This document shows, one piece after another, positions 15,135-21,859 of a DNA stretch of 35,199 nt (its first letter is position 1; every line of letters begins with the position of its first letter). The translations under genes and the position numbers were made by a program. The DNA comes from an uncultured Lachnospiraceae bacterium (lineage in GTDB: Bacteria > Bacillota > Clostridia > Lachnospirales > Lachnospiraceae), in NCBI GenBank assembly GCA_902778245.1, contig CACYXH010000013.1:1-35199 (forward strand), given 5' to 3'. The notes under the pieces were generated by a model. The model was not told the DNA's origin. It worked only from the letters and a program-made list of their open reading frames with translations, and did no database searches.

Positions 15135-16153
15135 ACGAGACAATAGGTGTAACAGAAAAAGGCTTACGATCCCGGAGGTCAAGGGAACTTGGGGTTTTCA
15201 TGGTTCTTTTGATTTTATGGTTCGTGGCAGCTGCATTTCTGCTTCTTTGGGGGGATCAGGTTTACTCATTTAGCACGGTTCTGCGCGCGCTCTTTGGAGA
15301 GGAGGTCAAGGGGGCTTCCTATGCGGTAAACACGATCCGCGTTCCCCGTGTTCTGGTGGGAACCCTTGCCGGGTTTTCTTTTGGTGCAGCAGGAAATGTT
15401 TTCCAGAAAATGCTCCGAAATTCTCTTGCAAGTCCGGATGTGATGGGGATCACTTCCGGAGCCAGTGCGGCAGCGGTTTTTGCCATGATGGTACTGGGCT
15501 TAAGCGGGATGGTGGTCTCAATGCTGGCTCTTCTGGGCGGCATATTAGCGGCATCCGTGATTTTGCTGATCTCACGTACCCGGACATTTTCCGTGAATAA
15601 GATGATCCTGACGGGAATTGGAGTTCAGGCCATGCTGCAGGCGGTGATCAACTTCATCATACTGAAAACCTCCGATTATAATATCTCAGATGCCCTCCGC
15701 TGGCTGTCAGGAAGCCTGAATGGAGTTCGCATGTACGATTTGTCTCTGTTTGGTGTGATCGTGGTAGTTTGTGTCCTGATCATTCTGTTTCTGGGCAGGG
15801 AGATCCAGATCCTTGGTCTGGGGGAAGAACTGCCGGTCACATTGGGGATGAATACAAAGAGATCCCGGACACTGCTTTTATATTGTGCTGTGATTCTGTG
15901 CGCAGGAACCACCGCAGTGACCGGACCGCTGTCTTCTGTAGCGTTTATGTCAGGTCCGATTGCCTCCAGACTGATCAAAACAGGCGGGGCGGGGACAATA
16001 CATGCAGGTATGGTGGGCGCAGTGATTGTGCTTGTAAGTGAAGCGATCGGCCAGTTTGCATTTTCCGCCCGCTATCCGGTGGGAGTTGTAACCGGCATTA
16101 TTGGTGCCCCCTATTTGATCTATCTGCTGACAAAAATGAACAGTAAGGGGTGA
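15131..16153 (+). CDS. FecCD-family ABC permease, subunit 2
   Basis: A 340-residue second permease of the heterodimer. It shows NTIRVPRVLVGTLAGFSFGA, NVFQKMLRNSLASPDVMGIT, LRWLSGSLNGVRMYD, and TAVTGPLSSVAFMSGPIASR where the family usually has GxIxFVGLxxPHxxR. The last segment departs from consensus (MSGPIA in place of the usual LxxPHI), which may reflect a distinct subfamily. The start ATG overlaps the previous stop (ATGA). The ATPase gene begins 6 nt after its end. Confidence 0.93.
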   Translation: MNETIGVTEKGLRSRRSRELGVFMVLLILWFVAAAFLLLWGDQVYSFSTVLRALFGEEVKGASYAVNTIRVPRVLVGTLAGFSFGAAGNVFQKMLRNSLASPDVMGITSGASAAAVFAMMVLGLSGMVVSMLALLGGILAASVILLISRTRTFSVNKMILTGIGVQAMLQAVINFIILKTSDYNISDALRWLSGSLNGVRMYDLSLFGVIVVVCVLIILFLGREIQILGLGEELPVTLGMNTKRSRTLLLYCAVILCAGTTAVTGPLSSVAFMSGPIASRLIKTGGAGTIHAGMVGAVIVLVSEAIGQFAFSARYPVGVVTGIIGAPYLIYLLTKMNSKG

Positions 16154-16159
16154 GGAGAG

Positions 16160-16972
16160 ATGGAAAAACAATTAACAGCAAAGGATCATATCCTGAAGGC
16201 GGAGCATCTGCAGACGGGATATGACAAAAAAACAATCATAGAAGATATGAGCCTTGTAATCCCGGATCATAAGATATCTGTCATCATTGGGTCAAACGGC
16301 TGCGGGAAAAGTACACTGCTCAAGACGTTTGCACGTCTTCTTTCACCCATGAAGGGTACTATTAGGCTTGACGGGAAGGAATATGGGAGTCTGCCGCCAA
16401 AAAAGCTGGCACAGATCATCGGCCTGCTCCCGCAGTCTCCCCTTGTTCCTGAAGGAATCAAGGTCTCTGATCTGATCGGCAGGGGAAGATATCCATATCT
16501 GGAACCATTCCGGGGAATGCAGAAAGAGGACTTTGAAGCCGTTGATGAGGCGATGGAGATGATGGGCGTCACCGAGTTCGCCGACAGAAATGTTGACGAA
16601 CTTTCCGGAGGTCAGCGCCAGCGGGTGTGGATCGCAATGGCGCTGGCTCAGCAGACAGATATCCTGTTTCTGGATGAACCGACTACTTATCTGGATATCA
16701 CTTATCAGGTGGAAATTCTGGATCTTCTGGCCGAATTAAATAGAAAGAGGAAGACAACCATCGTCATGGTACTGCATGATATAAACCTGTCCGCCAGATA
16801 TGCGGACTATCTGTTGGCACTGCGGGAGGGAAAGCTGGTGGCGGAAGGAACGCCGGAGGAAGTGATTTCAGAGGAGTTGATCCGTGAAATATTCCGACTG
16901 GAATGCGTTGTGACGAAAGATCCTGTATCCGGATCCCCGTTCATTGTGCCAAAGGGGAGATTTTATTCTTGA
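16160..16972 (+). CDS. FecE/FepC-type ABC ATP-binding protein
   Basis: A 270-residue ATPase of the iron-siderophore/B12 importer family. Walker A is GSNGCGKST (about residues 44-52), Q-loop GLLPQS, signature LSGGQRQR (about 148-155), Walker B ILFLDEPTTYLD with the family's TTYLD D-loop, and switch MVLHDINLSARYADYL. The sequence GRGRYPYLEPFRGM is characteristic of FepC-like proteins. TGAGGAGAG precedes ATG 16160. It ends the importer operon before the next membrane protein, 30 nt on. Confidence 0.95.
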   Translation: MEKQLTAKDHILKAEHLQTGYDKKTIIEDMSLVIPDHKISVIIGSNGCGKSTLLKTFARLLSPMKGTIRLDGKEYGSLPPKKLAQIIGLLPQSPLVPEGIKVSDLIGRGRYPYLEPFRGMQKEDFEAVDEAMEMMGVTEFADRNVDELSGGQRQRVWIAMALAQQTDILFLDEPTTYLDITYQVEILDLLAELNRKRKTTIVMVLHDINLSARYADYLLALREGKLVAEGTPEEVISEELIREIFRLECVVTKDPVSGSPFIVPKGRFYS

Positions 16973-17002
16973 AGGAAAGTTTTCCAAGAGGAGATGTGAC
17001 TA

Positions 17003-17779
17003 ATGATGAGTACATATAACGACATCGGAATCGGCAATAAACTGGACTGGCTGAGAATCCGAAAACTGTTCATCATCGGGATTTTCGCTGCCTGTATGGT
17101 ACTTGTAGGAGATATGCTCCTTGGCTGGGGAATGCATGACGGGAACAAGGCTGGGATAGAAGGTTTTCTCTCTGCCTATATAGGCTTGCCGGATGCGCGG
17201 ATCCTCTGGTCTGCGATGTTAGGCTTTATCGGCATTCCGTTGGAGGCATTATGCTATTTTGGCGTCTATCGACTGATTGTCCCCTATTCTGATAAGCTTG
17301 CGCACCAGTACCGAAGCGGAATTCTCGGTGTGCTTGCATTTGCCGGCTGCGGGGTTCATGTCCCGTGCCTTGCCTGTGTTTATGTGTATAAATATTTTAT
17401 GCAGATCAGCCCTGATACTGCGGAAAGCATATGCGTGAAATTCGGTTTGTACTTTCTGCTACCCGGAATGATCGTGTTCTTTGTGTTCTGGATCATTCAG
17501 CATGTTGCGCACATTCGGGCATTTGCCAAGGGATATACGCCATATCCGAAATGGTGCTGGATGTTCTGTCCTGCCGTTGGTATGGCCGTCACCATGCTGT
17601 TGAAATTCATTCCGGAGACGCCGCTTCGAAACGCAATTACCGCAGGCTGGATCAGTATTGGCAATCTTTGGATGTTCCTCGGCCTGTTGATCATGATGAA
17701 GAAGGCAAGGAAACGGGAGGAGACGGCGAACTTTGTACGGGAATACACGCTGGGTTCCGGCGGACGTACTGCGGCTTAG
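17003..17779 (+). CDS. DUF6796-like multi-pass membrane protein, copy 2
   Basis: A 258-residue membrane protein with about seven hydrophobic segments, starting at the ATGATG at 17003/17006 after AGAGGAGATG. The GDMLLGWGMHDG segment corresponds to GDWLLGYVAPG in the copy at 11308; both have a central Y/C-rich helix (ACVYVYKYFMQ, VGIYIYSWCMH) and a late KFIPETPLRNAI/KVLPASPFANGL segment with ISIGNLWMFLGLL. The similarity is modest but runs the full length. The function is unknown. Position directly behind the importer suggests it serves the same ligand. The C-terminal tail (RKREETANFVREY) is charged and cytoplasmic in character. Confidence 0.8.
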   Translation: MMSTYNDIGIGNKLDWLRIRKLFIIGIFAACMVLVGDMLLGWGMHDGNKAGIEGFLSAYIGLPDARILWSAMLGFIGIPLEALCYFGVYRLIVPYSDKLAHQYRSGILGVLAFAGCGVHVPCLACVYVYKYFMQISPDTAESICVKFGLYFLLPGMIVFFVFWIIQHVAHIRAFAKGYTPYPKWCWMFCPAVGMAVTMLLKFIPETPLRNAITAGWISIGNLWMFLGLLIMMKKARKREETANFVREYTLGSGGRTAA

Positions 17780-17804
17780 GATACAAGAAAAGGAGGGCAT
17801 GACA

Positions 17805-18296
17805 ATGCTGTACACGATCATTTTATCAATTACGATGATGGCAGGGCTGTTTTTGATGCTCTGGTCTGCCGTGGGATTTATCCAGAATAAGCGATTTTTT
17901 GGCTCGGCACCAAAGGTGGCGCTGGACATTATCCAGCCAAAGGGTGAGCGTTTTAAGGGACAGCACGCCGTCGGCTGGCTGATGATGCTCCTCTCCCTTG
18001 TGCTGATGGCCGGTGCAATCATCTTAGGCGCATACGATGGTATTCTTAAAGTGTTTGGACTCTGGCAGTTCTTCATCCGGTTTGCCACTATGATGATGCT
18101 TTTGAAGGCGTTTGATATTTTGGTCTTCGACTGGGTACTGCTGTGCCATTCCAACTTTTTTCCCCACTATTACCCGGAATTGAAGGGCGTGTATGGCCCG
18201 CATCTTTTCGGCTATAACATGAAATCCCATCTGCTTCAGATTGCCCTGATGCTTTTGGGTTCGCTGCTTGCAGCATGGATTTGTACTTTGATGTAA
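17805..18296 (+). CDS. 163-residue membrane protein, family A copy 2
   Basis: Paralog of the gene at 9976, with identical length and four hydrophobic segments. Core motifs are FFIRFATMMMLLKAFDILVF, HYYPELKG and HLFGYN; the C-terminus is AWICTLM. I prefer ATG 17805 with AGGAGGG seven bases upstream; ATG 17799 is too close to it. The order here is DUF6796-like then 163-residue protein, whereas at 9976 the 163-residue protein comes first with a DUF6796-like remnant behind it. The function is unknown; Asp, His and Tyr in the conserved core may be catalytic or metal-binding. Confidence 0.82.
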   Translation: MLYTIILSITMMAGLFLMLWSAVGFIQNKRFFGSAPKVALDIIQPKGERFKGQHAVGWLMMLLSLVLMAGAIILGAYDGILKVFGLWQFFIRFATMMMLLKAFDILVFDWVLLCHSNFFPHYYPELKGVYGPHLFGYNMKSHLLQIALMLLGSLLAAWICTLM

Positions 18297-18378
18297 GAGA
18301 GGCGACGAGTATGGTACTGGTTGTGAACTTGACGAATGATTTTTACGGCAATTTTCGAGAAGTTTGGGGTGTTAGGAT

Positions 18379-19055
18379 ATGAGCATATCCGGGAATATCA
18401 CAATGAGCGTTCTGCGACTTATCAAGCCAGGGAAAGGCTCGTTTACGGACCTGGAAAAGATGCGGGAGAAAGCGCGCAAAGAAAATGCGGCGGTTCGATG
18501 GGCGGATTTTATGCGCTGCTGATCGTAAATCTGATGAACCAGGAAAATATTGGTTTGTTAAAAAATTATGACGCGAAAAATGTACGTTTCTTTGGAACAT
18601 CTTCCGGCGGAGGTCAGGCACTTTCCCTGTGTATGTATATCAGGCATGAGAATCTTCCGGTCTCGCTTCCGGGCAAGCTGGTACTTCAATCTCCGGGGCT
18701 GCAGGTTCCCCCAAGCGAGAGTCAGAAAACGGAAATGGAAAAGAGAAAGAAAGCGGATGTCATGATACCGCCGGAATTCTTTGACAATATTGCTCCGGTG
18801 CTGGTAACGGGAGACGAGGCGTATCTGCTCAGTCCCATACTGTTTGATTTGACCGGCTTCCCGCCGATGGACATTTTCTATGGAACGGAGGAAGTGATGA
18901 TTGCCTACCTTCCGGATATGCAGGCGGCCTGTAAAAAGTACGGTGTGCAGCTTAACACGCATATCGGAAAGGGTATGATGCACTGCTGGGGCGCGGTGGA
19001 GTTTGTGCCGGAAGCAAAAGCGGTGCGCCAAGAGTATTTCAAGGCATTAAAGTAG
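18379..19055 (+). pseudogene. Rearranged alpha/beta hydrolase (broken copy)
   Basis: A start at ATG 18379 gives an N-terminus (MSISGNITMSVLRLIKPGKG...) that matches the hydrolase at 25886 (MSLSGNVAMAILRVIQPGKG), but this frame stops at 18525. In the next frame, two nucleophile-elbow motifs follow each other, GGSMGGF (18489-18509) and GTSSGGG (18594-18614), where an intact enzyme has one. The rest (LPGKLVLQSPGLQVPP, DIFYGTEEVMIAYL, GKGMMHCWGA with a catalytic-type His) is a normal hydrolase C-terminus. The central HGG-like region is missing. It is best explained as deletion and recombination between two paralogs. Confidence 0.75.
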
Positions 19056-19073
19056 CTAAAGGAGGAAACAGGA

Positions 19074-19703
19074 ATGGGGCTTTTTAAGAATTATGTGAGT
19101 CAGACGAGGAAACCGGAGGGTTTTCTCGGAAAGATGATGATAAAGGGCATGAATTCCGGTCATGCAAAGATGGCGGATTGGGGCATGGAACATCTGAAAA
19201 CAGAAGCTTTATCAGAGATCATCGACATCGGTTGCGGAGGCGGCAGGAATGCTGGCGAACTGCTGAGGAAATATCCAAGCGCAAAGGTGACTGCCATTGA
19301 TTATTCGCCGCTGTCCGTGGAACAGGCGGCAGCATATAACAAAGATGCAATTGCGCAGGGAAGATGCGCGGTGCAGCAGGGAGATGTATCCGCTCTGACA
19401 CTTGATGAGGGGAGATATGAACTTGCGACCGCTTTTGAAACCATCTACTTCTGGCCGGGACTTGAACAATGCTTTACCGAAGTGGCGAAGGTTCTGAAAC
19501 CAGGCGGATACTTTATGATTGTCAATGAATCTGACGGGTTGGATGCCGCAAGTCAGAAGTTTGAGAAAATCATCGACGGGATGAAAACATACACGGTGGA
19601 TCAGATTGAAGCGGCATTGCGCGCCGCAGGATTCGGCAAGATAAAAACAGATCACCATAAATCAAAGCCGTGGATAACAGTGATTGCGAGGAAGGGAGAG
19701 TGA
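19074..19703 (+). CDS. Class I SAM-dependent methyltransferase
   Basis: A 209-residue methyltransferase with motif I IIDIGCGGGRNAGELL (about residues 49-64), acidic motif II VTAIDYSPLSVEQAA, motif III GDVSALTLDEGRYELATAFE, and LKPGGYFMIVNESDG. AAAGGAGG precedes ATG 19074. The N-terminal SGHAKMADWGMEHL segment is typical of small class I enzymes in Clostridia whose acceptors are not known. It is intact although it lies between broken genes, suggesting that selection keeps it. The next gene starts 7 nt after its stop. Confidence 0.9.
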   Translation: MGLFKNYVSQTRKPEGFLGKMMIKGMNSGHAKMADWGMEHLKTEALSEIIDIGCGGGRNAGELLRKYPSAKVTAIDYSPLSVEQAAAYNKDAIAQGRCAVQQGDVSALTLDEGRYELATAFETIYFWPGLEQCFTEVAKVLKPGGYFMIVNESDGLDAASQKFEKIIDGMKTYTVDQIEAALRAAGFGKIKTDHHKSKPWITVIARKGE

Positions 19704-19710
19704 GAGCGAC

Positions 19711-20208
19711 ATGGTGTGGTCAAGAACAATATTGGACGGCATTTTGCTTTGCTTAATATTTAATCTTACAGTTGCGGTAACATGGATATTCGTCCCCTGT
19801 GCATTCAGCAAAATGCTGCCGAAGGAGATCCGCTTGGCAGCACCGCCAAGAAAGAAAAAAGAAGTCGTCATTTTGGCATCGGTGCTGTACCCGCTGTATA
19901 TTCTGATTTTTGCCTATATGATCGTCAGCGCGCATCTGGCGGGGGTGACAGGCTTCTGGAATTTATTCTGGACAGGATACATTGAGATGCTTTTTATTAA
20001 TCTTGGTGACTTCTTCGGACTGGACTGGTGGTATCGGGGAGCCATCAAGGACAAGATCATGATTCCCGGTACAGAACGCTGTAAGGCATGGGAAACGAAG
20101 GAATGGATGAAGACGCTGGCGATCCCGGAGCATCTGATCGGCTGGCCGTTTGTGGTCTGCCCGCTGGTTGGCTTCATCGTTGCGGGCCTCAGTACATGGA
20201 TATATTAA
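19711..20208 (+). CDS. 165-residue membrane protein, distantly like family A
   Basis: Start ATG 19711 after GAAGGGAGAG. Four hydrophobic segments (about residues 8-30, 49-71, 80-100, 140-162). The middle reads FWNLFWTGYIEMLFINLGDF then FGLDWWYRGAIKDKIMIPGTE. This recalls the F..RF...-FD...LD...-P.TE pattern of the 163-residue proteins at 9976 and 17805, so it may be a diverged member of the same group; the similarity is weak. The function is unknown. Confidence 0.75.
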   Translation: MVWSRTILDGILLCLIFNLTVAVTWIFVPCAFSKMLPKEIRLAAPPRKKKEVVILASVLYPLYILIFAYMIVSAHLAGVTGFWNLFWTGYIEMLFINLGDFFGLDWWYRGAIKDKIMIPGTERCKAWETKEWMKTLAIPEHLIGWPFVVCPLVGFIVAGLSTWIY

Positions 20209-20214
20209 CGATAA

Positions 20215-20613
20215 GGTTTGTTTTGGGAGGATAACGACGATGAAAATAGCAGCAGAGGACAATGGATGCTCGGTATCATTGGATGCATTTGCTTTGGGAT
20301 TGGCGACTGGCTGCTGGGCTATGTTGATCCTGGGGTTATCGGAGAGAGAATATCGGAAATTAAATGGGTTTTGGCAGCCATGACGCTTGGATTCGTGGCG
20401 TATGGTCTCAGTATCTTCTTCTATGTTCGGGCGCAGAACACACTCGGTGCAGCAAAGACGAGTGCGTATTATGCGGCTGCGCCGTTTGTGGGCGCGGCAC
20501 TGTCATTTCTGATCCTGGGAGAAAGGCTGACTCCTTTGTATTTTGCCGCATTTACAGTCATGCTTGCAGGAACTGTACTTGTGGTTAAGGACACTTTGAT
20601 TAAGAAAACATGA
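20215..20613 (+). pseudogene. Chimera: DUF6796-like N-terminus fused to an EamA transporter C-terminus
   Basis: One frame reads WMLGIIGCICFGIGDWLLGY (matching LWALGIIGCLLFGIGDWLLG at 11308) and then passes directly into a typical EamA/DMT transporter second half (LGFVAYGLSIFFYVRAQ, GAAKTSAYYAAAPFVGAALS, LILGERLTPLYF). The natural start, ATG 20240 after GGGAGGATAAC, is out of frame with this fusion. A deletion joined two unrelated membrane protein genes at about 20340, and a small indel broke the start. It is probably non-functional. Confidence 0.75.
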
Positions 20614-20911
20614 GCATGATCACGAGCATCTTGTTACCCATACACATGACGGGACGATGACCTTTAAGAGCACAGAATCATCCGTTGAAACGATGGAGGA
20701 ATATATCAGAAACAACCTGGATGGCAGAATTGATATGGCACTTGGAGAATCTTTCGGAGTTGTGACGGCGAATATTTCACTTGTGCAAAGTGTTCACATC
20801 GTGTTATATAGAAAGAAGGGATATTATGTATCAGATTTTTGCAATCATTGGAATGTGTATTTCCGGCAATTATGCTTACTGGCTTCCGTCCGGCATATCA
20901 GCGGACTATGA
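20609..20911 (+). pseudogene. His-rich EamA tail joined to an alpha/beta hydrolase fragment
   Basis: The frame from 20609 reads HEHDHEHLVTHTHDGTM, a His-rich tail of the kind that follows EamA domains but shifted out of frame from it. It continues into VETMEEYIRNNLDGRIDMAL and then GESFG, which resembles the nucleophile elbow of an alpha/beta hydrolase. Similarity ends around 20810. Both parts are fragments. Confidence 0.5.
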
Positions 20912-20969
20912 CCAGAAAATGGTTGAGGACTGTATCCAGCTTTTCTGTGGGGAAAACCTGGCTGGATAA
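20826..20969 (+). pseudogene. 47-residue fragment, possibly a TetR C-terminus
   Basis: An open frame with AGAAGGG upstream encodes MYQIFAIIGMCISGNYAYWL and then SADYDQKMVEDCIQLFCG. The second half resembles the last helix of TetR-family proteins. It lies directly before an intact tetR-type gene. It could also be a small expressed protein. The 70 bases that follow, up to the promoter at 21041, contain a hairpin with an A6 loop (21012-21033, eight pairs with two wobbles) and nothing else I can name. Confidence 0.35.
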
Positions 20970-21040
20970 GTGAGCAGGCGCACCTAAATTTGAACAGATT
21001 GTAAAAAAGTGGGGGCAGCAAAAAAGTTGCTCCTTACCTC

Positions 21041-21069
21041 TTGACTTTACCATAACGCTGTTATATACT
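21041..21069 (+). promoter_or_regulatory. Promoter of the TetR gene
   Basis: TTGACT (21041-21046), a 17-nt spacer, and TATACT (21064-21069). A palindrome lies in the spacer and a second one downstream of the start. Confidence 0.75.
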
Positions 21070-21090
21070 GAAAAACAGTAACGCTGTTAT
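21052..21090. promoter_or_regulatory. Two copies of a TetR-type operator (TAAC-GCT-GTTA)
   Basis: ATAACGCTGTTAT at 21052-21064 and GTAACGCTGTTAT at 21078-21090 each form a palindrome around GCT, with centres 26 bp apart. The first runs between the -35 and -10 boxes, the second over the early transcript just before the ribosome site. This is the layout expected for self-repression by the TetR protein encoded next. Confidence 0.75.
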
Positions 21091-21102
21091 GGAGGTGAGA
21101 GA

Positions 21103-21723
21103 TTGAGCAAAGGCGAGAAAGCGACAAGGGATCGGATTCACGAAATAGCCACGTCTGAGTTTTTGGACAAGGGCTTCCGAGACGCATCCCTCCGGAACAT
21201 AGTCAAGGAGGCGGGCGTCACGACGGGTTCCTTTTACTGGTATTACAGCAGCAAAGAGGAACTTTATGATGCCCTTGTCGGAGAGCATTACAACCATATC
21301 CTGCAGATGTACGATGATGCGCTGGAGACTTTCTGGAAAATGAGCAAGGAAGAGCAAAAAGAGCATATGGGCGATATTGGTGGGGAATGCATGGCGGCGA
21401 TGGTCGAGTATATGTATCAGCACCTGACTGAGTTTAGGATGCTCCTGACGGCATCCTCCGGCACCAAATATGAGAACCTGCTGCATGAGTTGACGCAGCG
21501 GGAGATTGACAGCACGCATGAGTTTGAGAGACACATGGCGGAGCTTGGACATCCGATGGGAACGGACGTTGAACCGGAGCTGGAGCATAGCATTACGAGC
21601 GGGATGTTCGAAGGAATGCTGGAGCTTGTATTCCACGATGTGCCGAAAGAAAAGGCTCTTAAGTGCGTTAGGCAGCTTCACGATTTCTACACTGCGGGAT
21701 GGAAAGCACTGATGGGTCTTTGA
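21103..21723 (+). CDS. TetR/AcrR-family regulator
   Basis: A 206-residue repressor. The helix-turn-helix domain is at about residues 9-55: ATRDRIHEIATSEFLDKGFR, DASLRNIVKEAGVTTGSFYW and YYSSKEELYDALV. The C-terminal helical ligand domain is unassigned. It starts at TTG 21103, fixed by GGAGGTGA; no ATG is better placed. It precedes two exporter-type ABC half-transporters, so it probably governs them in response to their substrate, and itself through the operators at 21052 and 21078. Confidence 0.92.
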   Translation: MSKGEKATRDRIHEIATSEFLDKGFRDASLRNIVKEAGVTTGSFYWYYSSKEELYDALVGEHYNHILQMYDDALETFWKMSKEEQKEHMGDIGGECMAAMVEYMYQHLTEFRMLLTASSGTKYENLLHELTQREIDSTHEFERHMAELGHPMGTDVEPELEHSITSGMFEGMLELVFHDVPKEKALKCVRQLHDFYTAGWKALMGL

Positions 21724-21743
21724 AAACATCATAAGTAGATTTC

Positions 21744-21765
21744 ATGGGGACGCCAGGGTCCCCAT
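21744..21765 (+). terminator. Hairpin after tetR
   Basis: ATGGGGAC (21744-21751) and GTCCCCAT (21758-21765) form a perfect 8-bp stem around GCCAGG. It is followed by A residues, not T, on the + strand, so efficient intrinsic termination is doubtful. It may be a partial terminator or a processing site between tetR and the transporter genes. Confidence 0.45.
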
Positions 21766-21780
21766 AAAAAACAAACCTTG

Positions 21781-21796
21781 GTTAGCTGATTCTAAC
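21781..21796. promoter_or_regulatory. Operator D: GTTAG-N6-CTAAC
   Basis: GTTAG CTGATT CTAAC is a perfect match to the recurring palindrome, 64 nt before the first ABC gene. Unlike the other copies I see no clear -10 box directly upstream, so the promoter here is unresolved. Confidence 0.6.
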
Positions 21797-21809
21797 GGAA
21801 ACCTTAAAG

Positions 21810-21848
21810 GATACCATCATGGCCATGCGGCCAAAACTAAGGAAAGGA
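21810..21848 (+). promoter_or_regulatory. Conserved 39-nt leader block, copy 1
   Basis: This block runs from GATACC through a small hairpin TGGCC-ATGC-GGCCA (21820-21833) to the ribosome site AAGGAAAGGA. It matches 27709-27747 at 33 of 39 positions with no gaps; the hairpin stem is unchanged and one loop base differs. Both copies sit just upstream of transporter genes and downstream of a GTTAG-N6-CTAAC site. Confidence 0.65.
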
Positions 21849-21859
21849 GCTGTTACTTT

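Noticed and set aside
17459..18154. A 231-residue minus-strand frame over the DUF6796-like and 163-residue genes
   Set aside because: Crosses two + strand genes with ribosome sites and has no recognisable domain.
21744..21765. Strong intrinsic terminator after tetR
   Set aside because: The stem is good but is followed by A, not T, on the + strand; kept only as a hairpin of uncertain role.
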